DNA from: Aedes albopictus
Lineage: Eukaryota > Arthropoda > Insecta > Diptera > Culicidae
Direction: 5' to 3'
NCBI RefSeq assembly: GCF_035046485.1
Contig: NC_085137.1
Location: 659,977-723,976 of the forward strand
Length of the DNA: 64,000 nucleotides
A model generated the notes under the pieces. The model was not told the origin of the DNA. It saw nothing but the letters and a program-made list of their open reading frames with translations, and did not search any database. A program made the translations under genes and the position numbers. Numbering within the stretch: the first letter of the stretch is position 1; every line of letters starts with the position of its first letter. Shown piece by piece: positions 1-11,446 of this stretch.

Positions 1-679
1 ACTTCAGCAGCACGTAATGGGCAAAGTAATATACTTCTGTTCAGATAGCCAGGCTGCTATTAAAGCACTTGCTTCGGCCAACTTTAGGTCGAAGGTAGTT
101 ATCGCTTGTCGAACTCAAATCGAAGAGCTGAATTCAGCAAACGCTGTTCACCTTGTATGGATACCTGGCCATTCTTCCATCGCTGGAAATGAATTGGCTG
201 ATGAGTTAGCTCGCTCTGGAGCATCACATGACTTCATTGGCCCTGAGCCAGCTATTCCGATATCGAAGTGTTGGATTAAGCTTCAGATTCACACCTGGGC
301 TGTCACTCAACACAGACAATGTTGGAATAGTTTGGAGTCATGTCGTCAAACCAAATTGCATTGTACTGAGCCATCTCCAAGGGTGGCGAAGTATCTTACA
401 AATCTGTCAAAGCAGAATTGCAGCATTTTGGTCAAAGCATTGACTGGCCACTGCCGACTCAGCTATCACATGGCGAATATTCAGCGAGCTGATTCATTTG
501 CATGTGATAGCTGTGAATCCGATCATGGAACTTTGTATCATTTGATATGTAAATGTCCAGTTTTTGCGCAACTGCGTTTTCGAGTATTCGGTAAACACTT
601 ATTAAGTGAAACCGACTTCAGAAACCTGAATATTCAGGATATTCTGTTGTTCTTAACCCGCTGTGGTAAAGAGCTATAG
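1..679 (+). CDS. LINE retrotransposon ORF2 C-terminus (RNase H domain), 5' part outside window
   Basis: The reading frame is already open at the window edge (frame from base 2), so the ATG at 17 is internal and not a start. The protein shows the RNase H signature: a Ser-Asp-Ser-Gln-Ala block near residue 9 (catalytic Asp), then WIPGHSSIAGNELADELA around residues 48-65 (catalytic His and Asp). This domain degrades the RNA strand of the RNA:DNA hybrid during target-primed reverse transcription. A cysteine/histidine cluster follows (CDSC, then HLICKCP, residues about 163-181), typical of the tail of non-LTR ORF2 proteins after RNase H. RNase H placed C-terminally is known in I, LOA and some Jockey-related clades; I cannot choose between them. 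The frame ends cleanly at TAG with no internal stop, so this copy may be young. Endonuclease and reverse transcriptase would lie upstream of the window. Confidence 0.85.
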   Translation, partial: LQQHVMGKVIYFCSDSQAAIKALASANFRSKVVIACRTQIEELNSANAVHLVWIPGHSSIAGNELADELARSGASHDFIGPEPAIPISKCWIKLQIHTWAVTQHRQCWNSLESCRQTKLHCTEPSPRVAKYLTNLSKQNCSILVKALTGHCRLSYHMANIQRADSFACDSCESDHGTLYHLICKCPVFAQLRFRVFGKHLLSETDFRNLNIQDILLFLTRCGKEL

Positions 680-784
680 GCTTTCTTTCGCTTTATGCGT
701 TAGTGTGGTACGCTTGTGCGCTAGTACCCTCTTCCAGGGTATTTTTACTATTTCCCTACCTGTCCCTATCCCCATCCAAATCTT
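680..784 (+). other. Probable LINE 3' UTR
   Basis: About 100 bases between the RNase H stop codon and the next repeat carry no frame. The position suggests the 3' UTR of the upstream LINE. No poly-A or simple tail is visible before the next repeat begins, so the 3' end of the LINE is either undefined or overwritten. Confidence 0.4.
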
Positions 785-1110
785 TTTGCCTTTCTCGTAC
801 ACCAAGGTGTACCGAAAGGCTATATGTTCACTCCAAAAACGAAAATTTGATAGAGCCCTCGGAGGGGTCAAGTCTTATATACCAATCGACTCAGCTCGAC
901 GAGTTGAGATGATGTCTGTGTGTGTATGTGTGTGTGTGTATGTATGTGTGTGCGTATGTGCGTGTGTGTGTGTGTGTGTGTACAAAAAGGTCACTTCATT
1001 TTTAGATAGTAAATATCAACCGATTTCAACGACCGATGGCTCATTCAACGGGGCATCTTGTCCCATTGTTTCCTATTGAAAATGGTTCGGATCGGTCCAG
1101 CCGTTCCGGA
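785..1110 (+). repeat. Dispersed repeat with internal (TG)n, copy 1
   Basis: It begins with the short palindrome TACACCAAGGTGTA and continues with GAAAGGCTATATGTTCACT, then a TG/TATG microsatellite, then AATGGTTCGGATCGGTC. The same blocks in the same order recur at 36575-37110, so this is a dispersed family with a microsatellite built in, not a chance TG tract. It passes directly into the ~150-bp tandem array at 1111. It has no recognisable coding content; the frames across it are low-complexity. Confidence 0.75.
914..980 (+). repeat. TG/TATG microsatellite
   Basis: About 65 bases of mostly alternating TG with occasional TATG and CG interruptions. It lies at the same position inside the dispersed repeat as the shorter TG-rich stretch near 36866-36900. 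Confidence 0.9.
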
Positions 1111-2520
1111 GTTATGGCCATTTAGGTGTTCCGGATCGGTACCCCAGCAAGGGGCCAAATATGAAAACGCTACAAACCCATGCATGCGACACATCAAACC
1201 GCGCCATTTTCGACAACTTGATGAACGGTAAGCATGAAAATAGTCTCAGTCCATATCTGAACCGGTAGTGTTCCGGCACCGGTTCCGGGTGTCCCGCCGG
1301 AAGTGGCCAAATATGAAAGTGAACCAAACCAATGCATGCGGCGCATCAAACAGCAGATTTTTCGATAACCTGATGAACAGTAGGCAGGAAAACATTCTCA
1401 GACTATACCTGAACCGAAAGTGTTCCGGAACCGGTTCCGGGTGTTCCGTCGGAAGTGGCCAAATATGAAAGTGAACCAAACCCATGCATCCGACACATCA
1501 AACAGCGGCTTTTTCAATAACCTGATGAACAGTAGGCAGGAAAACATTCCCAGACCATATCTGAACCGGTAGTGTTACAGAACCGGTTCCAGATGTCCCG
1601 CCGGAAGTAGCCAAGTATAAAAGCTAACCAAACCCTTGCATGCGACGCATCAAATCGCGGCCCTTTAGGCAACCTGATAAACGGTTAGCAAGAAAATAGT
1701 TTCAGACCACATTTGGAACAACAGATAGTGTTCCGGAACCGTTTCTGGGTGTCCCGGCGAAAATGGTCAAATGTAGAAGGGAACCAAATCTGCGGCACAT
1801 TAAACAGCAGCTTTTTCAATATTGTAGTGAACGATTAATAAGAAAATAGGCTCAGACTACATCTAAGATCTTTTTAAAGACTACCGATAGTGTTCCGGAA
1901 CCGATCTAGGGTGTCCTGCCGGAAGTGGTCTAATGCCAAATGAAACTAAACCCATGCATGCGACACATCAGGCAGTGGCTTTTGCGATAGCGCGATGAAC
2001 GGTTAGCAAGAAAATAGGCTCTGACCACATTGGACAATATCGGTAGTGTTCCAGGACCGTTTCGGTTGTTTCGCCGGAAGTGGTCAAATGCAAAAATGAA
2101 TCAAACCCATCCATTCATGGCTTTTTGGGAAACCTGATGAACAGTTAGCAAGAAACTAGTCTCAAACCATATAAAGGATAATCGGTTCTGTCCCGAAATC
2201 GGTTCCAGGTGTCCCGCCGGAAGTGATCAAATGAAAAAGTGATCCTAATCCATGCATGCTATACATCAAATCGTGACTTTTTCGATAACCCGAATTGGCT
2301 TAGACCGCATTTAAAACTACCGGTAGTGTTCCGGATTCGGTTTCTCGGGTATCCTACCGAATGTGGCCAAATACAAAAGTGAACCAAACGAATGCATGCG
2401 ACTCATCAAACCGCGGCTTTTTTAATAACCTGAGGAACGATTAGCAAGAAAATAGGCTCAGAACACATTAGAGGCTACCGATAGTGATGCAAAACCAGCA
2501 TGGGGTGCTTCGCAGGAACT
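1111..2520 (+). repeat. Degenerate ~150-bp minisatellite array
   Basis: Nine to ten diverged units of roughly 140-160 bp. The recurring landmark is AGTGTTCCGGAACCGGTTCC, present or recognisable near 1129, 1269, 1420, 1573, 1728, 1890, 2047, 2186, 2325 and 2484. Each is followed by GTCCCGCCGGAAGTGGCCAA, a CCCATGCATGCGACACATCA block and a GATGAACGGTTAGCAAGAAA block. Units at 1269-1570 are the most alike and divergence rises toward 2500, so the array is older at its right end. No long reading frame. Confidence 0.85.
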
Positions 2521-2605
2521 ACAAAAGTGAACAAAGTCAATGCAAGCGATAAATATGTGTAAGAAAACAAAATCTTGACTGAGCTAAGGAAGACAGACAG
2601 ACAGA

Positions 2606-2748
2606 CAACCAGTAATCGAATAAGATGTTGCATAAGATGATAAAGTGGAGGCCATATGCGTGCATGCCTCCATTTAGGCGCATGTAAAATGTACGCATAT
2701 CGCCTCCACTTTAACATCTTATTCAACATCTTATACGATTACTGGTTG
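2606..2748. mobile_element. 143-bp palindromic MITE-like element
   Basis: Terminal inverted repeats of about 47 bp begin CAACCAGTAATCG and end CGATTACTGGTTG, with a handful of mismatches between arms. The ~48-bp loop contains an ATGCGTGCATGCC block. No clear target-site duplication, partly because the left flank is a short GACA repeat. No coding capacity. Confidence 0.7.
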
Positions 2749-3031
2749 ATTGGGACATGCATACAGACGTCTCACTCTACTTACTACCCATCGTGCTGTT
2801 TTCAACGGTTGCATCAAATATGAATCGTTTTTGCTCGTTTAACGTTTACTAACTACCGCCATCAAGCCAGCAGCGGCTTGTGAAACGCAACCTGATTAGC
2901 ATTTGGAGATTATTTTTTCGTGACGATGAATATAATGGAAATATGTTCCAAATGATATGTATGTTTATCTGCACTAAAGCAATCTCATCAAATCACACCA
3001 TTTCAGATTCCTGAAGTGTAAAAATTTACAG

Positions 3032-3265
3032 GATGGGTCAACGATATATGGGAAAATGAAAATTATTGCATCAACCCCGGACAAAGTTTTTCAATCCAAC
3101 TTTTTATGGAATTTAGTATGGTAAATTTCACTTGCTTGCATTTTTTGTCAAATTTTACATGAATCTTGTGACCGATGATAATAAAATATAGCCTGAAGTG
3201 TGGAGAAAAAACTTTCTCGAAGACCGTAAAGTCATCTGTGATTGTGAAAGAAGTTATATCCTTGC
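3032..3265 (+). mobile_element. Half-copy of the GGGTCATCG foldback family
   Basis: It starts GATGGGTCAACGATATATGG and contains AAAACTTTCTCGAAGACCGT followed by a GTGAAAGAAGTTATA block, in the same order as in the complete foldback at 26676-27376. Only one arm is present; the inverted partner is missing. Diverged and non-coding. Confidence 0.5.
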
Positions 3266-4319
3266 TTGTAATTATTGTCTTGATGTTGATCGGCCTTCAG
3301 TGATGTAGTGAAAGTGCTTAAGGAGTCAACTGAAAATTTCGATACTTTTCAGCTCTGTCTATTCGTTTAACATAACGTCGAAATATGTTCCATGAATAAG
3401 TTTCCCAAATTTATTAAAATTATTGCTTTTCTAAATAAAGTATTTTTTAGGATTCAGAAAGAGTTCGGATTGCGTCGACGGAAAGATCATGCTTCGGAAT
3501 GATAGCCCATGCACAGAAACTTGCTAAACAAAGCAATAGTGGAAGATTCTAAAAACAGGGACCGAATTCTAGACCACCCGATTAGTAGGAGGTTGTCCGC
3601 ATCACGACGGTTTCAAACCGAACGGACTCAATACATAGCAAAACTTCCGTATGACATTTTTAAATTTAGCAAAGCCATCTTCACTAGAAAACCTTGACCG
3701 ATTGAACCCTTGAAAAGACCCCATACGGATCGATACGTCGGAAAAAAAATCATAAACAAGTGTTTTCGATTCCCCCAAATGACTGCAAAACCAACATTCT
3801 GAAGCAAAATCATCCCAATCGTATCCCAATCAAGGAAAGATCATGAGTACATGTTCGACGAGAAAGGCACTATCACCACTAGGTGGATTAATCTGGGTTT
3901 TTCCTTCCTTTTCCCTCAGGTAGATGATGAAATTGGCTATTATTATGGCGATGTCACAAATGTCCCAAAAATGAAGAAAATGATGAAATATTTCTGAAAA
4001 TGTTTTCACCGAATCTCACCCTTCTGACCCATTGCATTGTCACTTCCAACGACGGTATCGATTAATGCAATTACACCGTTTAATATTCAGTGCAATGAAT
4101 ACTTGCACTTTGAATGTTGAACTTAAAGATATACTCAGCTCTAGACACGATTATTTCAAGCTTTCAAGGTTGTGTAACTTCCTCTGAATGCGAATGTTGT
4201 ATGCCCCTGATGATGAAATAAAAAAAAAACTTTTAACGAGACTTGCTGGCGTCATCTCTGACCTAGAACAAAGTCAGCGGGCTAGCGGTAACGGCGATGT
4301 ATTAGTGTGAAGCTGCCTC
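3266..4319. other. Unassigned AT-rich DNA
   Basis: No gene, palindrome or array is recognised. The short frames near 3509-3697 and on the opposite strand near 3602-3829 overlap each other and have no recognisable domain. A phrase GGCACTATCACCACTAGG near 3868 may be the edge of an unrecognised repeat. Confidence 0.5.
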
Positions 4320-4591
4320 AATTGAATAGTATCCGATCAACGACGCCACGCCACGCTGCTGAAAGTCAACGAATGCCCCTATTACCCCATCCCTTCCTTA
4401 AACATTATTGTTCCCCCTAACCTCGACCAAACCGCGAGTTTTACGGTTCCCCAAAGCTAACCTAGTTAATAAGTCACAAATATGAAATTGTAAAATAGAT
4501 CCAAAATGAATTCGGCTCCGTAATGCCTGATGGCGCATGAGCCTTAAATAAACGATTAAGTAAAAAAAAAAAAAAAAATTGAATAGTATCC
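4320..4591 (+). mobile_element. 5'-truncated LINE or SINE insertion with A-tail and 15-bp target-site duplication
   Basis: The insert at 4335-4576 ends GCCTTAAATAAACGATTAAG followed by about 16 A. It is bracketed by the direct repeat AATTGAATAGTATCC (4320-4334 and 4577-4591, one end ambiguous because of the A-tail). A 15-bp duplication plus a 3' A-tail is the hallmark of target-primed reverse transcription. The 242-bp body has no tRNA-like box A/B, so a truncated LINE 3' UTR is preferred over a tRNA-derived SINE. Confidence 0.8.
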
Positions 4592-5032
4592 AGATAAATG
4601 TAGCCCATTTTTTTCTGCTGTTTTTCTACCGCATTTGCTACCCACAGAACAAACATTTGCAAAATCAGAAAAAAGTGCTTCATTTGCAAATTGCCATAAA
4701 TTTCTATCTGAATGGCGAGTAACTGCTTTGTATACTGCAAACTGTAATGAGTTCGATGATCAGAGTTCAATCATGTGTAAAATTACGCCAAACTAATGTT
4801 TTGCGTTAAGCATTAGCTCTCATTATATTCATATCCTGCGCTGCTTTTTGGTTTTCAAAATTTAATTACTTCTGACATTATTGTTGGGATGTGCGTTCAT
4901 GCTTGCGTGCACACGTGCGTTCAAACTATTGTCTATTTTCCATCGGACTCGAACCCCTGATATAAGTGAGAAAGTTTTTAGTTTTGAATAATAAATAGAA
5001 CATGTTTCCGCGTTTTACAGTTTTAAACTACA
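4592..5032. other. Unassigned DNA
   Basis: No gene or repeat structure identified. A single box-B-like GGTTCGAGTCC occurs on the minus strand near 4945-4957, but no box A lies at the right distance. Confidence 0.5.
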
Positions 5033-5034
5033 TA

Positions 5035-5247
5035 GGGTATTGTACCATTTCGGCAGGTGTACCTATTTTGAATCCTTGTCGCTATAACTAAGTCAATTTC
5101 AAACCAATTGATTTGAATTTTTGTACAGAGTTAGATACTGTACGTGCCTAACTCTGGACAAAATTTCAAATCAATCGGTTTGAAATTGACTTAGTTATAG
5201 CGGCAAGTGCCCAAAATAGGTACAGATGCCCAAATGGTACAAGACCC
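5035..5247. mobile_element. TA-flanked palindromic MITE, 213 bp
   Basis: Near-complete palindrome: the left end GGGTATTGTACCATTT pairs with the right end AAATGGTACAAGACCC, and pairing continues through CGCTATAACTAAGTCAATTT for about 90 bp per arm. TA dinucleotides flank both sides (5033-5034, 5248-5249), consistent with a Tc1/mariner-type or other TA-targeting transposase acting in trans. It contains the AAATTTCA-N4-AATCGGT box at 5161-5179. Confidence 0.8.
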
Positions 5248-5249
5248 TA

Positions 5250-5905
5250 CCTCTGTTGGCGTGGGAAAAAAGAAACATTTTAAAATGTGTGGTTTGCAAA
5301 ATTTCTGCAGTTTGAAAAAATGTTGTTCGGTGGCACTTGTGATAAAACTTCCAACTGCTTTTTATTTCTCCAATTTTTATAAAACATCAGAGAATACCTC
5401 ATAATAGAACTTATAACTCCTGCATTAAATTGTACATCCAATCAGTGCTACAATGTGCCAGTTTTGGCCTTAAAATCCAACCCTTTTTTCGTGACAGCGG
5501 ACAAAAAAAACAAAACACATCATGCGTTGAACGTTCCCACACATATCAGAAAATAAAATGTGCTTTCAACACCCACCACCGCACCGTCACGCAAAGTGAA
5601 AGGTGGTGCGCGAAATTCCGGTTGGCTGCCCTTGGCTATGCGGACGGATTCTTCCTTTATTGCGTTTCTGATGGCTTATTCATTCGGGCGTGATGATGGA
5701 GTGATGGACATTTCTGGTTCACCGTTTTTTTGTCCTTTGCGGTGTACCTACAATCTACATTTATGGTAACCAGTCACAGGAAGATTCTTCACATATCGAT
5801 TCATCAGAGCTCATTATTGGGGCTTCGTTATTTTAATTAACCGATTTTTCCATTTGGATTTGTTGATATAGATATTTCCAATAACTTTCCAATAGCAAAA
5901 ACAAC
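5250..5905. other. Unassigned DNA
   Basis: No repeat structure and no recognised gene. Frames at 5430-5693 and 5560-5769 overlap, lack domains and are treated as chance. Confidence 0.5.
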
Positions 5906-5907
5906 TA

Positions 5908-8105
5908 CAGTCTAGACTCCTACTACACGGTTGGTTCGGGGGTGCAGTAGGAATCCGTGTTATGGGAATCACAGAGCTTATGGGATTTCGCCTAATTGGG
6001 GGTGTGAGCGAATATCTCAGGCGTGTTACAAGATAGCACCATACTTTCTTTGGCAAAGTTGTAGTATTAGAATAGATCTACCACACAATGCCAACTATTA
6101 TCCAATTAGTTAGCAATTTGGCCGATAGAGGCACTATGTAAAAGTTGTTGCTATATACACTTGCCAGTAGAAGCACGCATAAGTTATCACATGCGATATC
6201 TCAAGATCTACTTTATTTGGAACAATGCTGTCTTCGGAAAAGTTGTTCATTAGGTCATAAACAATCTGGTGATTCAACAACTAGTTTGTGATTTCGCCGC
6301 TAGGTGGCGCTAGTTGTCAACTAAAATTTCAAACTCCGCTATCTCGAGATCCAGAACAGATAGAAAAGTGCCGTCTTCGGCAAAGTTCTTCAGGAAGTCA
6401 AGAGCAATCTGGTGATTCAACAATTAGTTGGCGATTTCGCCGCTAGGTGGCGCTAGTTGTCAAGTAAAGCTTCAAACTCCGCTATCTCGAGATCCAGAGC
6501 ATATAGAAAAGTGCCGTCTTCGGCAAAGTTCTTCAGGATGTCAAGAGCAATCTGGTGATTCAACAATTAGTTGGCGATTTCGCCGCTAGGTGGCGCTAGT
6601 CGTCAAGTAAAATTTCAAACTTCTCTATCTGGAGATCCAGAGCAGATAGAAAAGTGTCGTCTTCGGCAAAGTTCTTCAGAAAGTCAAGAGCAATCTGGTG
6701 ATTCAACAATTAGTTGGCGATTTCGCCGCTACGTGGCGCTAGTCGTCAAGTAAAATTTCAAACTTCTCTATCTGGAGATCCAGAGCAGATAGAAAAGTGT
6801 CGTCTTCGGCAAAGTTCTTCAGGAAGTCAAGAGCTATCTGGTGATTCAACAACTAGTTGGTAATTTCGCCACTAGGTGGCGCTAGTTGTCAAGTAGAGCT
6901 TCAAAGGCGCTGCCCATTAACTACGTAGACTCATTTTGGGCTATCTCAGACCCCCCTCCTCCCCCTCCGTAGACTTTTGTTCATACAATTTTTTTGAAAT
7001 TTGTATGGAGCGTAGACTTTGATCAGACCCCCCGTCCCCCCCTAAGAGTCTACGTAGTTTATGGACAGGTCCAAACTCCGCTATCTCGAGATCCAGAGCA
7101 GATAGAAAAGTGTCGTCTTCGGCAAAGTTCTTCAGGAAGTCAAGAGCAATCTGGTGATTCAACAATTAGTTGGCGATTTCGCCGCTAGGTGGCGCTAGTC
7201 GTCAAGTAAAGCTTCAAACTCCGCTATCTCGAGATCCAGAGCAGATAGAAAAGTGCCGTCTTCGGCAAAGTTCTTCAGGAAGTCAGCAATCTGGTGATTC
7301 AACAATTAGTTGGCGATTTCGCCGCTAGGTGGCGCTAGTCGTCAAGTAAAATTTCAAACTTCTCTATCTGGAGATCCAGAGCAGATAGAAAAGTGTCGTC
7401 TTCGGCAAAGTTCTTCAGGAAGTCAGCAATCTGGTGATTCAACAATTAGTTGGCGATTTCGCCGCTAGGTGGCGCTAGTTGTCAAGTAAAGCTTCAAACT
7501 CCGCTATCTCGAGATCCAGAGCAGATAGAAAAGTGTCGTCTTCGGCAAAGTTCTTCAGGAAGTCAAGAGCAATCTGGTGATTCAACAATTAGTTGGCGAT
7601 TTCGCCGCTAGGTGGCGCTAGTCGTCAAGTAAAGCTTCAAACTCCGCTATCTCGAGATCCAGAGCAGATAGAAAAGTGCCGTCTTCGGCAAAGTTCTTCA
7701 GGAAGTCAAGAGCAATCTGGTGATTCAACAATTAGTTGGCGATTTCGCCGCTAGGTGGCGCTAGTCGTCAAGTAAAATTTCAAACTTCTCTATCTGGAGA
7801 TCCAGAGCAGATAGAAAAGTGTCGTCTTCGGCAAAGTTCTTCAGGAAGTCAAGAGCTATCTGGTGATTCAACAATTAGTTTGTGATTTCGCCGCTAGGCG
7901 GCGCTAGTTGTCAAGTAAAGCTTCAAACTCCGCTATCTCGAGATCCAGAGCAGATAGAAAAGTGCCGTCTTCGGCAAAGTTCTTCAGGAAGTCAAGAGTA
8001 ATCTGGTGATTCAACAATTAGTTTGTGATTTTACTGCTAAGTGGTGAAAGTTGGCAAGTATAGTTTCAAACTTAGCTGTCTCGGTACCCAGAGCAGATAT
8101 AAGAG
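5908..8105 (+). repeat. Left arm of the foldback: subterminal segment plus ~11 units of a 143-bp satellite
   Basis: Unit starts, taken at CTATCTCGAG or CTATCTGGAG, fall at about 6339, 6482, 6625, 6768, 7081, 7224, 7364, 7504, 7647, 7790 and 7933: a constant 143 bp except for two units with 3-4-nt deletions and one interval enlarged by the nested MITE. Each unit carries GTCTTCGGCAAAGTTCTTCA, CTGGTGATTCAACAATTAGT and the quasi-palindrome CTAGGTGGCGCTAG. Units are nearly identical through most of the arm and decay at both edges. Confidence 0.9.
6906..7071. mobile_element. 166-bp MITE nested in the left arm, CAAA duplication
   Basis: Terminal repeats GGCGCTGCCCATTAACTACG and the inverted CGTAGTTTATGGACAGGTC bracket a loop with polypurine/polypyrimidine blocks (CCCCCCTCCTCCCCCTCC). 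The satellite unit is interrupted exactly, with CAAA at 6902-6905 and again at 7072-7075; removing 170 bases restores the 143-bp spacing. Related to the MITE at 10221. Confidence 0.85.
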
Positions 8106-9738
8106 TATATTTAGATACGTAGTTTTAAATGCATACAAAAAAATTCCAACATACGCAGAGTTTTCAGGCAAAAGAAAATCTTCGATTTTATCGGCTACGC
8201 AGGCTTTTAATTTGTAAAAACGAAGTAGATTTGAACCATTTGCGTATAATTCGTTACAGAACTAGACAAACCTATTCAGTTATGTAGCAACAACAACCTG
8301 ACAAGACAGTTACAGTTAGACGCAACATAAGACCAAAAGCGAAAAATTAATTACACCTGGAAATGACAAAAAACCCCAGTCCCCAGTGTTGAAACGTCGG
8401 GCACATAATAAACCTCATTTCCCCAAATCAAAGACTGCGTAGCCGTGATTCCTAGATTAATCCGCCAGTCGATCTACCAAAGATATAAAAAGGAAAAATG
8501 AAATTTGACTCAGCTGGCAGTGTAGACTTTTTAATTAAAATTATATTTTTATCTAGCTTCATCTAGCTTACACACACACTTAAAAATTCTGAAATTTGCA
8601 CTTGACAGAAACTTCAAAGAACGTAATTACTATCAAGACTGAATCACAAATTGCCCCCAATTTTACGCGTGACATGTAAGTCCTGGTTGGTTGCGTTAGA
8701 TGTCAACAAATACACTTCACCAGAAACGTAGAATCAGTAGCATATTCATCTGCCACCTTCTAACTTGGTGAAGTAGCCGAGAGGTAAGAAGTATGGCTCT
8801 CAATCAGCAGATCCTGAGTTCGAATCCAGGCATGTCAATATTTTACTTTTTTATGTTTTATCTATCAGATCGGTTCTAGCGATTGCTAGACGCTAAGAAA
8901 ACATAAGTCCTGGAGGACGTAAATTTACATGTTTTGACCTCTAAATTTATGTCTTTGAAGATGCTCGTATATGTCAGGTTCAAGACACCTAAAATTACAT
9001 GATTTTTTCTAGGTGTGCATATGTTATTCTAGTTTATATATTTATCTAAGGAAGTTTCGTTCTCTTCTTCATGGTTTTTTTAAACTTGTTGAGCTCAGAA
9101 TTGGCTTCAAATCCTTTCCAATCAAGCTGAGTTATATGCCCGAATTTTTGGCAAATTTGCGGCAACGGAGGATCTTTGGTGTTTAGGATGCTGAGAATCG
9201 CTGGCTGACCAAAACAACGCCGTAAGATGCACCGTTATACGTGGGTTGCCGTTGATTCCGACTACCTTAATCAATGTACCTGTGCTAGCCCATCCGGTTG
9301 AGCAAGCCATCCGGTTTTCATCGCCCCCAGCATCGAGCAATGAATTGATCCCAGTTAATGTAATTTTTGTACCATCCAAAAACTTTTCGATCATTTGCAC
9401 CCAGAGAACTACGATTCTGCCTTTGTCCAGACCAGGAATTTGAGGTCAAGACTGGTTCTTTCCAGGATCGCACATTACTCCCGGGGTCGACAAGTTTCTC
9501 TTTGAATAAGTTATTTCCCTAAATGGACAGTAAACTTCAAAATTTAATTGAACCCAATGCGAAAATATGCACCGGAAATCAAAACTTCGCGCACCGTACT
9601 TCAATCAGTTGTGATCTTCAAAGTGTCATTGAGGCTCCTTTGCTGGAAAATATCGACTCATGGAACATCGACTCATGGAGGCTGTATGTTCGCACTTAAG
9701 CGAATATTGTCATTTTTTTTCCATTTCATTAGCAATTT
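8106..9738. other. Spacer of the 6.1-kb foldback element
   Basis: About 1.6 kb of non-repetitive AT-rich sequence between the arms. A tRNA-like segment lies at 8767-8838. A 92-codon minus-strand frame at 9122-9400 has no recognised domain; it would be the only candidate for an element-encoded peptide and is too short for a transposase. The spacer may be the remnant of a once-larger internal region. Confidence 0.6.
8767..8838 (+). other. tRNA-like segment (Pol III box A and box B) in the foldback spacer
   Basis: A box A-like TAGCCGAGAGGT at 8774-8785 and a box B-like GAGTTCGAATCC at 8816-8827 stand at tRNA spacing. The segment does not fold as a functional tRNA: the T stem has two mismatches and the acceptor and anticodon stems do not close. 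It is best read as a tRNA-derived SINE head or a tRNA pseudogene. It could act as an internal Pol III promoter. Confidence 0.55.
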
Positions 9739-10220
9739 TAGCGGCGAAATCATCAATTAACTGTTGAATCATCAGGTGGCTGACTTCCTGAGGAACTTTG
9801 CCGAAGATGACCTACTTCTATCTGCTCTGGATCCCGAGTTAAAGAAGTTTTAAACATTACTTGACAACTAGCGCCACCTAGCGGCAAAACCGCTAACTTA
9901 ATGTTGAATCACTAGATAGATTTTGGCTTCCTGAAGAACTTTTCCGAAGAAGAAATTTTTCTATTTAATGTGGATCTCCAGAAAAAGAAGTTTGAAACTT
10001 TACTTGAAGACTTACGCCATCTAGCGACGAACTAACAAACTAATTGTTGAATCACCAGATAGGTTTTTACTTGCTGAAGAACTTTGCCGAAGACAACACT
10101 TTTCTATCTGCTGTGGATCCCGAGGTGAAGAAGTTACAAATTTTACTTGACAACTAGCGCCACCTAGCAGCGAAATCACAAACTAATTGTTGAATCACCA
10201 GATTGCTCTTGACTCCCTGA

Positions 10221-10367
10221 GGACCCGTTCATGAACAACGTAGACTTGCTAAAGACTACGATCCATACAAATTTCATTTTTTTTGTATGGACAACAGTGT
10301 ACGAGGGGGGAGGAGGATCTGTAACTAAGATTACCAAATTTTGGTCTTAGTGGTTTATGAACGGCCC
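10221..10367. mobile_element. 147-bp MITE nested in the right arm, CTGA duplication
   Basis: Ends GGACCCGTTCATGAAC and the inverted GTTTATGAACGGCCCC, with an ACGTAGAC subterminal block as in the 6906 MITE. It interrupts a satellite unit with CTGA on both sides (10217-10220, 10368-10371). Same family as the 6906 copy, different subfamily. Confidence 0.75.
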
Positions 10368-11446
10368 CTGAAGAACTTTGCCGTAAACGACACTTTCTAT
10401 ATGCTCTGGATCCCGGGATAGCGGAGTTTGAAATTTTACTTGATAACTAGCGCCACCTAGCGGCGAAATCACCAACTAATTGTAGAATCACCAGATTGCT
10501 CTTGACTACCTAACGAACTTTGCCGAAGCCGTCACTTTTCTATCTGATGTGGATCTCGAGATAGCGGAGTTTGAAACTTTACTTTACAACTAGCGCCACC
10601 TAGCGACGAAATCGCCAACTAATTGTTGAATCACCAGATAGCTCTTGACTTTCTGAAGAACTTTGCCTAAGACGGCCCTTTTCTATCTGCTATGGATATC
10701 GAGATAGCTAAGTTTGAAATTTTACTTGACAACTAGCGCCACCTAGCGGCGAAATCACAAACTAATTGTTGAATCACCAGATAGCTCTGGCCTTCCTGAA
10801 GAACTTTGCCGAAGACGGCACTTTTCTATCTGCTATGGATCTCGAGATAGCGGAGTTTGAAGCTTTACTTGACAACTAGCGCCATCAAGCGGCGAAATCT
10901 CCAACTAATTGTTGAATCACCAGATTACTCTTGACTTCCTGAAGAACTTTTCCGAAGACGACACTTTTCTATCTGCTCTGGATCTCCAGATAGAGAAGTT
11001 TGAAATTTTACTTGATAACTAGCGCCACCTAGTGGCGAAATCACCAAATTATTGTTAAATCACCAGATTGCTCTTGACTTCCTGAAGAACTTTTCTGAAG
11101 ACGGCACTTTTCTATCTGCTCTGGATCTCGAGATAGCGAAGTTTGAAACTTTAGTTGACAACTAGCGCCACCTAGCGGCGAAATCACAAACTAGTTGTTG
11201 AATCACCAGATTGTTTATGACCTACTGAACAACTTTGCCGAAGACAGCATTGTTCCAAATAAAGTAGATCTAGAGATATCGCATGTGATAACTTATGCGT
11301 GCTTCTACTGGCAAGTGTATATAGCAACAACTTTTACATAGCGCCTCTATCGGCCAAATTGCTAACCAATTGGATGATAGTTGGCATTGTGTGGTAGATC
11401 TATTCTAATACTACAACTTTGCCAAAGAAAGTATGGTGGTATCTTG

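Noticed and set aside
4945..4957. tRNA-derived SINE on the minus strand
   Set aside because: A box B-like word is present but there is no box A at the required distance, tail or duplication.
5908..8105. CRISPR-like regular repeats
   Set aside because: Units are contiguous 143-bp satellites with no unique spacers, in eukaryotic DNA.
8767..8838. Functional tRNA gene
   Set aside because: Boxes A and B are present but acceptor, anticodon and T stems do not close.
9122..9400. Transposase or other gene in the foldback spacer
   Set aside because: Ninety-two codons, no catalytic motif, no family recognised.
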